Below, piece after piece: positions 1 through 9,430 of a stretch of 64,000 nt of DNA. The position numbers and the translations under genes are program-made. How positions within the stretch are numbered: position 1 is the stretch's first letter; every line of letters begins with the position of its first letter. Below the pieces are notes generated by a model. That model had not been told where the DNA came from and made no database searches. It saw nothing but the letters and a program-made list of their open reading frames with translations. The stretch comes from Megalopta genalis (taxonomy: Eukaryota; Arthropoda; Insecta; Hymenoptera; Halictidae): the NCBI RefSeq assembly GCF_051020955.1, contig NW_027476097.1, positions 2,073,001 to 2,137,000 on the forward strand, read 5' to 3'.

Positions 1-504
1 AATTAGATCGTTGATTATTTCCGTGCCGGTTGGTTAATTATCAAATGAATTCGTATAACACGAGTAATGTTAAGTACAATTTAATTATGTAAAATTAGTT
101 GCATCTGTGTCCGGCGAAGCGGTCAGACATAATAATCGAGTGAAACACGGACGGAGAAATTAATTTAACGTTGTGATAATTGATAAGAATTTTGTCCGTT
201 CGATGCATTCTATTTTCCCATTTTATCGGACGCTTTAAGAGTCGACGATTTCCGTTGGTTATTCTCCCTTCGAGTCGCCCTGAAAGTTATCAGATAATAT
301 GCGGATATTATGCGTGTGTGGCGAGAGCGATCGGCGGAATATGAAACACTAAATGCAGAGAATTTTATGCAATATTTTATTTATACGATATAAACATTCA
401 CTATCTTGAGAGCAACAAACAAGAGTTGACTAGACGTTCGTTTTCATTTTTGCGATTTTTGGTAAGTTGAAAGCAATCTAACAGTACTGTTAATCGGTTA
501 CTTG
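1..504. other. AT-rich intergenic DNA, no gene seen
   Basis: This stretch is AT-rich and non-repetitive. I see no open frame of useful length, no RNA gene and no recognisable mobile-element end. Confidence 0.6.
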
Positions 505-745
505 TTTGTGACGAGTATACTCGTAACCTAAATTCTTGTTATTTCTTTATGGCGAGTATACTCGTCGTAACATAAATTTTTGTGATTCTTTCATGACAAA
601 CGTACTCATCGTGACATAAATTCTTGCTATTTCTTCGTGACGAGTATACTCGTCGTGACATAAATTTTTGCTATTTCTTCGTAACGAGTATACTCGTCGT
701 AACATAGATTATGGCCATTTCATCATGACGAGTATACTTGTTGAA
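505..745. repeat. 44-bp tandem repeat with a 12-bp palindrome (about 6 copies)
   Basis: The perfect palindrome cgagtatactcg occurs at 512-523, 553-564, 641-652 and 685-696. A one-base variant lies at 729-740 and a decayed copy near 597-608. The last four steps are 44 bp and the first is 41 bp. Between palindromes the copies share an AT-rich segment containing 'acataaatttttgctatt'. The first copy extends to a 14-bp palindrome (511-524). It is a short minisatellite. Whether the palindrome binds a protein cannot be told from sequence. Confidence 0.8.
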
Positions 746-1500
746 GACAACTAACTGTTTAAAGAAGGATATATACTTCGATATTTATATCATATTTGTA
801 ATTCATAGAAGTATTTAAACAAAATATGAATAAAATCAAACATATACAGTACAATTACAATAACTTACACCTTTCAAAGGGACTGCAACGATTTATTTTA
901 CCGAACATTGATCTTCATTCGTTCGCCATTTTGTTAAGCTTTTTCGCAAGCTCTTGACAGGAGGTCTCGCTAATTCAGTACTAAAAATTCAAACAATTTC
1001 CGTATTTTAAGAACTTTTGTCTTTTGCATGTTTTATTTTAACAAAGAAACAATCAATTTCAATTTAAATACAAAAATGTGATATACCTTATTCGACAAAC
1101 ATGAAGTTAATTGTTATCCTTGAGCGTTAGATACAATACTTGACAAGTTTCATATATCCAAAGTAATATGTAATAATATTGTACAATATATTGTACACGT
1201 AATATTAATTTTGTAATAATATATTACAAAATATATTGTTAATAAACCCGTAGGGTGTTACACAGCTTAATAAAAAAAGAAGTTAATTACGTTCGAATAT
1301 AAACAAAACACAAAGTAATTTACTAGCACTCAGTAACTGGCCCCACCACCCTGCGCAGATTCTATAGCCTGCCGTCGAGCTCGCAAAAACGGAGTTCTAC
1401 GGGTAATGAAAATCGAGAAACTCGCCAAAGTAAATTTTCTCCGTTATCAACATCATTACAAGCTAAGATAAGAAGCCGTTTCCGACGAGTGATCCTTTTC
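746..1500. other. AT-rich intergenic DNA with one small AT hairpin
   Basis: No gene is seen. Around 1165-1245 the sequence is made almost entirely of A and T and is rich in short palindromes. A 9-bp stem (1209-1217 with 1223-1231, 5-nt loop) is the clearest. Such folds are common by chance in this composition. Confidence 0.5.
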
Positions 1501-1559
1501 CACGTAAATTCATAGCTCGGTCGAGCGCGCCCGGACTATAGATTCAATTAAGATAGGTT

Positions 1560-2100
1560 CGATGCTCGTGGGGAGAGAGGGGATTACGATACAAATCATT
1601 CCCTGAATGGAGAAAAATATCTGTTCGCAGAGCGGGAGGTCTGGTATGAGGTTGCGACACACGCGATCGAGGCACGTATTCGCGCGTCGGCGGCGAGTTC
1701 GAACGTCAGCGGGACGACGCCGCCGGGCGGCGTGGCGCGGGGCGTCGTTCTCTTCGTCGACGACGGAGGAACCTCTCGGGTCAACGTCATGGAAACACGG
1801 GCGAGGAAGCGGAACTCTGGCAAGGGTAAGTCTTACTTTTATCTTCTTTCCACATCTCCCACCCTCGCGATCTCGCTCGCCCCTCTTCTTCGACCAATCC
1901 TCGGTACTCCCGTACGACGCCACGTTTTCCCATCGCTTTTCGCGTCCTCCTTCGCGGATTGCTGTCTCCGTCGCCTTCGCCCAGCCCCTTCTCGCACCAC
2001 CCTCGCTCCGAGGATCCAGGCCACCGTGGAAATTTCCACCTCCGGAAGGGTTCCGCTTCCTTCGTTAAGAGGATTCTGGGAAATGCGTCCTTGATTCCGG
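1560..2100. promoter_or_regulatory. GC- and CpG-rich island, possible promoter/first-exon region
   Basis: Composition changes sharply here from AT-rich to GC-rich with many CpG dinucleotides. Several overlapping open frames on both strands (137, 153, 120, 75 and 66 codons) come with that composition, and their products are Arg/Ser/Pro-rich without recognisable domains. A strong splice donor context at 1825/1826 (g|gtaagt) points to a plus-strand first exon. CpG-rich first exons are usual for broadly expressed insect genes with normal CpG content. No downstream exon is identifiable before the repeats begin. Confidence 0.3.
1789..1825 (+). CDS. Candidate first coding exon (partial, very short)
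   Basis: An ATG at 1789 in good context (G at -3, G at +4) opens METRARKRNSGK plus one base. It is followed at once by a consensus splice donor, with GT at 1826-1827 in gtaagtctt. The peptide is strongly basic, as in many nuclear proteins. The METRxRKR start brings to mind plant UPL3/TRIP12-type HECT ligases, but twelve residues cannot support an assignment and I do not make one. The gene would have to continue beyond an intron holding a MITE, minisatellites and perhaps the whole satellite array, which is a strong reason for doubt. Alternatively the whole island is non-coding. Confidence 0.2.
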
Positions 2101-2155
2101 GTTTGCTATTAGCCGACCGTGGAATATAGGATTGTACATTTATTAGTCGAAACTG

Positions 2156-2423
2156 TAGTAAATTCTACCTAATTGACGCACAGATTGTGCACAAAAATGG
2201 GCAATTTGGGAGAGGAGATATGATTATTAAATACGATATTTATTACGATTATTAATTTCGATTATTACGATTATTAAACACGAGTAATAAAAGATCTTGT
2301 GGCTTGTTTTTACAATTGTTTACTATAAAAACGAGCCACGATGCTCGAATAATCGTATCTCCTCTTCCTAAATTGTCCATTTTCATTTCGAAGCTGAGGG
2401 ACCATTGGAGAGAATTTACTGTA
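2156..2423. mobile_element. Fold-back MITE, probably Tc1/mariner-derived
   Basis: The ends are inverted copies: gtaaattct near 2158-2166 against agaatttac at 2411-2419, with TA at both outer edges as Tc1/mariner elements leave. Inside, 2194-2228 pairs with 2348-2383 with few mismatches. A 14-bp stem (2299-2312 with 2326-2339, one mismatch) forms the core around a 13-nt loop. There is no coding capacity. The length of 268 bp and the nested hairpin plan fit a non-autonomous MITE. The left end lacks the CA seen at the right end, so that terminus may be eroded. Confidence 0.7.
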
Positions 2424-2696
2424 CCTCATGCGCAATTATTTCTTCGTACGGTACAATTATTTCCTTATAGAGTTAACCAATAGATTGAAATAACAATTGG
2501 ATTCCTTTTATGACATGTTATACATAATTTAATCACTCAAATAAAAAAAGTTAAAAAGGTATGGTTTCTGTTTTAAATTTCTCTTTACCATTTCAACCAA
2601 TTTTAATTTATGAAAATATTGTTTCGGCGATTGTCTGCTAAATTGAGCCTCTTAACGTTTCAATGTCATTACATTTTCCACGCATTAAAAAGTGTC
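2424..2696. other. AT-rich spacer, nothing recognised
   Basis: AT-rich single-copy-looking DNA between the MITE and the hexamer repeat. No gene or element end is seen. Confidence 0.5.
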
Positions 2697-3285
2697 CGAA
2701 CATCCCCTCTACCCCTACGCCTGTACCTCTACCTCTACCTCTACCTCTACCCTTGCGCCAGGTACCTCTACCACTACCTCAACGCCTGTACATCTACCTC
2801 TACCTCTATCTCCACCACTACCTCTACCTCTACGCATGTGCCGCCACCTCTAACTCAACCTCAACCTCTACCTCTACGCATGTGCCTCCACCTCTACCTC
2901 TACCTCTACATTTACGCTTATAACTCGACTTCTACCTTTACGTCTGTACCACTACCTCTACCTCTACCCTTACCTCTACGCTTGAACCTCTACCTCTTCC
3001 TCTACGCATGAACCTCTACCTCTACCTCTATATCTACGCCTGCAATTCTCCCTCTAGCTCTACTTCCACCTCTACGTCTGTACATATACCTCTACTTCTA
3101 CCCCTGTACCTCTACCTCTACCTCTACGCATGTACCTCTACCTCTACCTCTACGCATGTACCTCTAACTCTACCTCGACGCATTTACCTCAAATGCTACC
3201 TCTACGCATGTACCTCTACCTCTACCGCTACGTATGTACCTCTATCTCTATCTCTACCTCCACCTGTTACCTCCCTCCACCTTTT
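2697..3285. repeat. Degenerate TACCTC hexamer microsatellite/minisatellite
   Basis: The plus strand is dominated by the hexamer tacctc, broken at intervals by variants such as tacgcatgtacc and tacgcctgtacc. This gives a loose longer period of several hexamers. A hexamer preserves reading frame, so open frames appear that encode Tyr-Leu and Ser-Thr runs. These are a property of the repeat and not evidence of a gene. Confidence 0.85.
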
Positions 3286-3289
3286 CAAC

Positions 3290-4928
3290 CTCCATCTTTA
3301 CGTTGTTTCACTTCGTTTCGCATTCATCATTTATGTTGTTTTACGTGTTTTACCTTGCTTTACGTTATTTCACCTTGTCTCACGTTGTTGTTTATAACAG
3401 TTTTATGTTCCTCTGCGTTGTTATGCTTTGTTTTTAGGTTGTTTTATATTGTTTTACGTTGCTTTACGTTGCATCAAGTTGTTTTACTTTGTCACGCATT
3501 GATGATTTAAATTATTTTACGCGTTGTTTTACTTTGTTTTTTCGTTGCTTTACGTTCTTTTCCCTTGCTTTACGTTGTCTTACGTTGTCTCACGTGGTCG
3601 TTTAAAACAGTATTACGTTGTTCTACGTTGTTATACAGTGTTGTTTCGTTGTTTTATATTGTTTTACATTGCTTTACGTTGCGTTACGTTGTTTTACTTT
3701 GTTTAGCGTTGAAGATTGACATAGTTTAACGTTGTCTTTCCTTGTTTCGCATTGATGACTCACGTTGTCTTACGTTGTTGTTTAAAACGTTATTACGTAG
3801 TTTTACATTGTTTTTACGTTGTTTTACTTTCTTTTTCCTTGTTTTACGTTGCTTCACGTTGTTGTTTATCACAGTACTATGTTGATCTGCATTGTTATGC
3901 ATTGTTTTTACGTTGTTTTATATCGTTTTACGTTGCTTTACGTTGTGTTAAGTTCTTTTACTTTGTCACGAATTCATGACTTACTTTGATTCACGTGTAT
4001 TTACGTTATTTTACTTTACCTTACGTGTCTTTATGTTGTTTTCCCTTGCTTTACGTTGTCTTACGTTGTCTCACGTTGTTGTTTAAAACAGTATTACGTT
4101 GTTCCACGTTGTTATACATTGCTTTTACGTTGCTTTATGTTGTTTTACATTGATTTAAGTTGTATTACGTAGTTTTCCTTTGTGCCACATTGATGATTAA
4201 CGATGTTTTACGTTGATGCACTGCTTTCGCGTGGTTTTTTAAAATAGTATTACGTTGTTTTACGTTGTTACACATTGTTTTTACGTTGTTTTATATTGTT
4301 TTACATTGCTTTACGTTGTGTTACGTTGTTATCCATTTTTTCGCATTGATGATTAACGATGTTTTACGATGTTTTTCGTACTTTGCATTGTTCCGCATTG
4401 TTGTTTAAAACTGTATTACGTTCTTTTACGTTGTTATACATTGTCTTTACATTGTTTTATATTATTTTACATTGATTTACGTTGTGTTGTGTTGTTTTTC
4501 TTTGTGTCGCATTGATGATTAACGATGTTTTACGTTGATGTACTTTGTTTCGCGATTCTTTTTTTAAATAGTATTACGTTGTATAACGTTTTTATACATT
4601 GTTTTTACGTTGCTTTATAACGTTTTAGATTGCTTTACGTTGTGCTACGTTGTTTTTCTTTGTGTCGCATTGATGACTAACGTTGTTTTACGTTGATGTA
4701 CCATGTTTCACGTGGTTTTTTAAAATACTATTACGTTGTTTTACGTTATTATACATTGTTTTTACGTCGTTTTATATTGTTTTACATTGTTTTACGTTGC
4801 GTTACCTTGTTTTACTTTGTCTCGCATTGATGATTCACGTTGTTTTACGATGACTTACGTTCTTTGGAATGTTCCGTGTTGATGTTTAAAACAGTATTAC
4901 GTTATTTTACGTTGTTATACATTGTTTT
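3290..4928 (+). repeat. Degenerate tandem repeat built on 'ttttacgttg' (left arm)
   Basis: Short blocks of the type ttttacgttg are arranged into longer units marked by 'tttaaaacagtattacg'. That marker or a close variant starts near 3398, 3608, 3788, 3871, 4089, 4245, 4411, 4569, 4727 and 4892. The last five steps are 156-166 bp and the earlier ones irregular. Each unit also carries 'gcattgatgatt'. The copies are visibly diverged, so this is an old array. Frames rich in Phe, Leu, Val and Cys are by-products. Confidence 0.8.
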
Positions 4929-5612
4929 ATACAACAACGCGGAACAATGCAAAGAACGTAAAGCATCGTAACACAACGTAAAGCAATGTAAAACAATATA
5001 AAACAACGTAAACACAATGCATAACAACGTGAAACAACGTAATACTGTTTCAAGCAACAACGTGAAACAAAGTAAATCATCGAAAATCATCAACGCAAGA
5101 CGAAGAAAAACAATGTTAAACTACGTAAACCATCAATGCGACCAAGAAACACACAACGTAATGTGAACGTAATTTAAAAAGATATAAAAAAACATAAAAA
5201 CAATGTATAATAACGTAGAACAACGTAATACTGTTTGAAAAAACAACGCGGAACAATGCAAAGAACGTAAAGCATCCTAAAGCAACGTAAATCATCAATC
5301 CGTCGCAAAGAAAAACTGGGTAACAGAAAGCAAAGCAATGTAAAACAATATAAAAGAACGTAAAAACAATGTATAACAACATCAAACAACGTAATACCGT
5401 TTTAAGCAACAACGCAGAACAATGCAAAGAAAGTAATGCATCGTAAAACAACGTAAATCATCATGCGAAACAAAGTAAAACAATGTATAACAACGTAAAA
5501 GCATGTAAAGCAAGGTACAACAACGTAAAACAGCGTAAACACAATTTAAAACAACGTAAAAACAAGGTATAACAACGTAGAACAACGTAATATTGTTTTG
5601 AGCAACAACGCG
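4929..5612 (-). repeat. Same degenerate repeat in opposite orientation (right arm)
   Basis: From about 4929 the plus strand reads caacgtaaaacaacg, the reverse complement of the preceding array. The unit marker now appears as 'cgtaatactgttt' near 5041, 5227, 5393 and 5589, in steps of 166-196 bp. The switch is abrupt: 'acgttctttggaatgttccg' (from 4859) on one side faces 'cggaacaatgcaaagaacgt' (from 4940) on the other. The two arms form a large imperfect inverted repeat of tandem units. Confidence 0.8.
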
Positions 5613-5703
5613 ACACAACGTGCTTGGGATCCTTGAAATCGGCTAGGGTATGGGCCTGCAACCCGCTCCGTGTTGAAGAGATCTTTCCGATCGCCCCAAA
5701 GCA
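5613..5703. other. Unique segment of about 90 bp between two repeat arrays
   Basis: This short non-repetitive, moderately GC-rich stretch separates the acgttg repeat from the 30-bp satellite. On the minus strand it is open and reads, in part, DHVLWGDRKDLFNTERV and then AGPYPSRFQGS. Unlike its neighbours this is not low-complexity. It may be a fragment of an exon or transposon, but I do not recognise it. Confidence 0.5.
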
Positions 5704-6755
5704 CATGGTCGATATGTTTCATGGTCATATGATTCCTATGAATTTGACGCTAAATCGTTTGTTTCGTATGCATTTGAAGCTAAGTCATGTGTATACCATG
5801 AATTTGAAGCTAAGTCATGTGCTTCGCATGAATATGAAGCTAATTCATATGTTTCGTATGAATTTGAACCTAAATAGTTTGTGTCGTATGCATTTGAAGC
5901 TAAATCATGTATTTCGCATGGATTTGAAGATAAATACTGTGTATCGCATGAACTCGAAGCTGAATCATGTGTTTCAAATGGGTTTCAAGCTAAATCACGT
6001 GTTTCGCAAGAATTTGACGCTAAATCATGTGTCTCGCATGAATTTGGAGCTAATTCATGCCTTTCGAATGAATCTGAAGCTAAATCGTTCGTTTCGTATA
6101 CATTTGAAGCTAAGTCATGTGCATCCCATGAATTTGAAGCTAAATCAAGTGCCTCGCACGAAATTGAAGCTAATTCATATGTTTCCTATGAATTTGACGC
6201 TAAATCGTTTGTTTCGTATGCACTTGAAGCTAAGTCATGTATTTCGCATGGATTTTAAGCTAGATAATGTGTTTCGCATGACTTCGAAGCTGAATCATGT
6301 GTTTCGAATGAATTTGAAGCTAAATCACGTGATTCATATGAATTTGAAGCTAAATCATGTGTCTCGAATGAATTTGGGGCTAAAGCGTTTGTTTCGTATG
6401 CATTTGAAGCTAAGCCATGTGTATTCCATGAATTTGAAGCTAAATCATGTCTCTCGCATGAATTTGAAACTAAATCATGTGTCTCGCATGAATCGGAAGC
6501 TAATTCATATGTTTCGTATGAAGTTGAAGCTAAATCGTTTGTTTCGAATGAATTTGAAGCTGAAACACGCGTTTCGCATGAATTTGAAGCTAGATCGTGT
6601 GCTTCGCATGAATTTGAAGCTAATTCATATGTTTCGTATGAATTTGAATCTAAATCATGTATTTCGCCTAGATTTGAAGACAAATAATTTGTTTCGCATG
6701 AATTCGAAGCTAAAACGTGTGTTCTGATTGAATTTGAAGCTAAAACACTCGTTTG
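5704..6755. repeat. Diverged left edge of the 30-bp satellite, 11-monomer (330-bp) period
   Basis: Monomers of 30 bp share the core tttgaagctaaatcatg followed by a cgcatg-type block. The 150-bp order of the array body is absent here. Instead 5761-6060 aligns with 6091-6390 at an offset of 330 bp, including shared rare variants (cgaagctgaatcatg at 5954 and 6284; gtttcgtatgcatttgaag-type monomers at 5761 and 6091). A third, shifted copy starts at 6391 with one extra monomer near 6451. Divergence between copies is clearly higher than inside the array. Confidence 0.8.
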
Positions 6756-7330
6756 GCATGGATTCGAAGATCAGCCTTCTACTTCGCATTGATTTGAAGC
6801 TAAATCATGTGTTACGCATTGTTTTGAAGCTAACTCGTTTGTTTCGCATTCAGTTGAAGCTAAATCATGTATATCACAGGTATTAGAAGCTAAACCATTT
6901 GTTTCTCATGGATTCGAAGATCAGCCTCCTACTTCGCATTGATTTAATCTTAAATCATATGTTTCGCATGGATTTGAAGCTAACTCGGTTGTTTCGCATG
7001 ATGTTGAAGCTAAATCATGTATATTACAAGTATTTGAAGCTAAACCATATGTTTCGTGTGGATTCGAAGAGCAGTCTTTTACTTCGCACTGATTTGTAGC
7101 TAAATCATGTGTTTCGCATGGACTTGATTCTAACTCGTTTGTTTCGCTTGCTGTTGAATGTAAATCATGTATATCATAAGTATTTGAAGCTAAACCATTT
7201 GTTTCTCATGGATTCTAAGATAAGCCTTCAACTTCACATTGAATTGAAGCTAAATAATGTGTGTCGCATGGATTTGAACACAACTCGTTTGTGTCGCATG
7301 CAGTTGAATCTAAATCATGTATATCACAGG
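6756..7330 (+). repeat. Segment duplicated at 8856-9430 (offset 2100 bp)
   Basis: This stretch at the beginning of the 150-bp organisation matches 8856-9430 almost base for base. It includes rare variants such as 'gttacgcattgttttgaagc' (6811 and 8911) and 'tattagaagc'. The first differences seen are at 7187/9287 and around 7229. The offset is exactly 14 HOR units. Confidence 0.8.
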
Positions 7331-8855
7331 TGTATGAAGCTAAACCATTTGTTTCGCATGGATTCGAATATAACCCTTCTACTTCGCATTCATTTGAAGC
7401 TAAATCATGTGTTTCGCATGGATTTGAATCTAACTCGTTTGTTTCGCATGATGTTGAAGCTAAATCATGTATATCACAAGTATTTGAAGCTAAACCATCT
7501 GTTTCGTGTGGATTCGAAGAGCAGCCTTTTACTTCGCATTGATGTAAAGTTAAATCATATGTTTCGCATGGATTTGAAGCTAATACGTTTGTTTCGCATA
7601 ATGTTGAAGCTAAATCATGTATATTACAAGTATTTGAAGCTAAACCATATGTTTCGTGTGGATTCGAAGAGCAGCCTTTTACTTCGCATTGATTTGAAGT
7701 TAAATCATATGTTTCTCATGGATTTGAAGCTAACTCGTTTCTTTCGAATGCAGTTGAAGCTAAATCATGTATATCACAGGTGTATGAAGCTAAACCATTT
7801 GTTTCGCATGGATTCGAAGATAACCCTTCTACTTCGCATTCATTTGAAGCTAAATCATGTGTTTCGCATGGATTTGAATCTAACTCGTTTGATTCGCATG
7901 CTGTTGAAGCTAAATCATGTATATCACAAGTACTTGAAGCTAAACCATTTGTTTCGCATGGTTTCGAAGATCAGCCTAATACTTCGCATTTATTTGAAGC
8001 TAAATCATGTGTTTCGCAAGGTTTTGAATCTAACTCGGTTGTTTCGCATGCAGTTGAAGCTAAATCATGTATATCACATGTATTTGAAGCTAAACCATTT
8101 GTTTCGCATGGATTCGAAGATCAGCCTTCTACTTCGCATTGATTTGAAGCTAAATCATGTGTTTCGCATTGTTTTGAAGCTAACTCGTTTGTTTCGCATT
8201 CAGTTGAAGCTAAATCATGTATATCACAGGTATTTGAAGCTAAACCATTTGTTTCGCATGGATTCGAAGATCAGCCTCCTGCTTCGCATTGATTTAATCT
8301 TAAATCATATGTTTCGCATGGATTTGAAGCTAACTCGGTTGTTTCGCATGCAGTTGAAGCTAAATCATGTATATCACATGTATTTGAAGCTATACCATTT
8401 GTTTCGCATGGATTCAAAGATCAGTCTTCTACTTCGCATTGATTTCAAGCCAAATCATGTGTTTCGCATGGACTTGATTCTAACTCGTTTGTTTCGCATG
8501 CTGTTGAAGCTAAATCATGTATATCACAAGTATTTGAAGCTAAACCATTTGTTTCGCATGGTTTCGAAGATCAGCCTAATACTTCGCATTTATTTGAAGC
8601 TAAATCATGTGTTTCGCAAGGTTTTGAATCTAACTCGGTTGTTTCGCATGCAGTTGAAGCTAAATCATGTATTTCACATGTATTTGAAGCTAAACCATTT
8701 GTTTCGCATGGTTTCGAAGATCAGCCTAATACTTCGCATTTATTTGAAGCTAAATCATGTGTTTCGCAAGGTTTTGAATCTAACTCGGTTGTTTCGCATG
8801 CAGTTGAAGCTAAATCATGTATATCACATGTATTTGAAGCTAAACCATTTGTTTC

Positions 8856-9430
8856 GCATGGATTCGAAGATCAGCCTTCTACTTCGCATTGATTTGAAGC
8901 TAAATCATGTGTTACGCATTGTTTTGAAGCTAACTCGTTTGTTTCGCATTCAGTTGAAGCTAAATCATGTATATCACAGGTATTAGAAGCTAAACCATTT
9001 GTTTCTCATGGATTCGAAGATCAGCCTCCTACTTCGCATTGATTTAATCTTAAATCATATGTTTCGCATGGATTTGAAGCTAACTCGGTTGTTTCGCATG
9101 ATGTTGAAGCTAAATCATGTATATTACAAGTATTTGAAGCTAAACCATATGTTTCGTGTGGATTCGAAGAGCAGTCTTTTACTTCGCACTGATTTGTAGC
9201 TAAATCATGTGTTTCGCATGGACTTGATTCTAACTCGTTTGTTTCGCTTGCTGTTGAATGTAAATCATGTATATCATAAGTATTTGCAGCTAAACCATTT
9301 GTTTCTCATGGATTCTAAGATAAGCCTATAACTTCACATTGAATTGAAGCTAAATAATGTGTGTCGCATGGATTTGAACACAACTCGTTTGTGTCGCATG
9401 CAGTTGAATCTAAATCATGTATATCACAGG
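8856..9430 (+). repeat. Second copy of the segment at 6756-7330
   Basis: Partner of the preceding duplication. Only a handful of substitutions are visible over about 575 bp, far fewer than between neighbouring HOR units. This indicates a recent multi-HOR exchange. Confidence 0.8.

Noticed and set aside
1165..1245. AT-rich palindromic cluster as an origin or MITE
   Set aside because: Short AT palindromes are expected by chance in nearly pure AT sequence, and no terminal repeats or target duplication are visible.
1510..2068. Overlapping frames of 137 codons (minus) and 153 codons (plus) in the GC-rich island
   Set aside because: Arg/Ser/Pro-rich translations without domains, overlapping on both strands, are typical of GC-rich, stop-poor DNA. 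The plus frame also runs through the best splice donor.
2610..3510. Tyr-Leu- and Ser-Thr-rich frames
   Set aside because: They are translations of the TACCTC hexamer repeat, which keeps frame by construction.
3524..5706. Phe/Leu/Val/Cys-rich short frames on both strands
   Set aside because: They are translations of the degenerate acgttg repeat; their hydrophobic look comes from T-rich codons and does not indicate membrane proteins.
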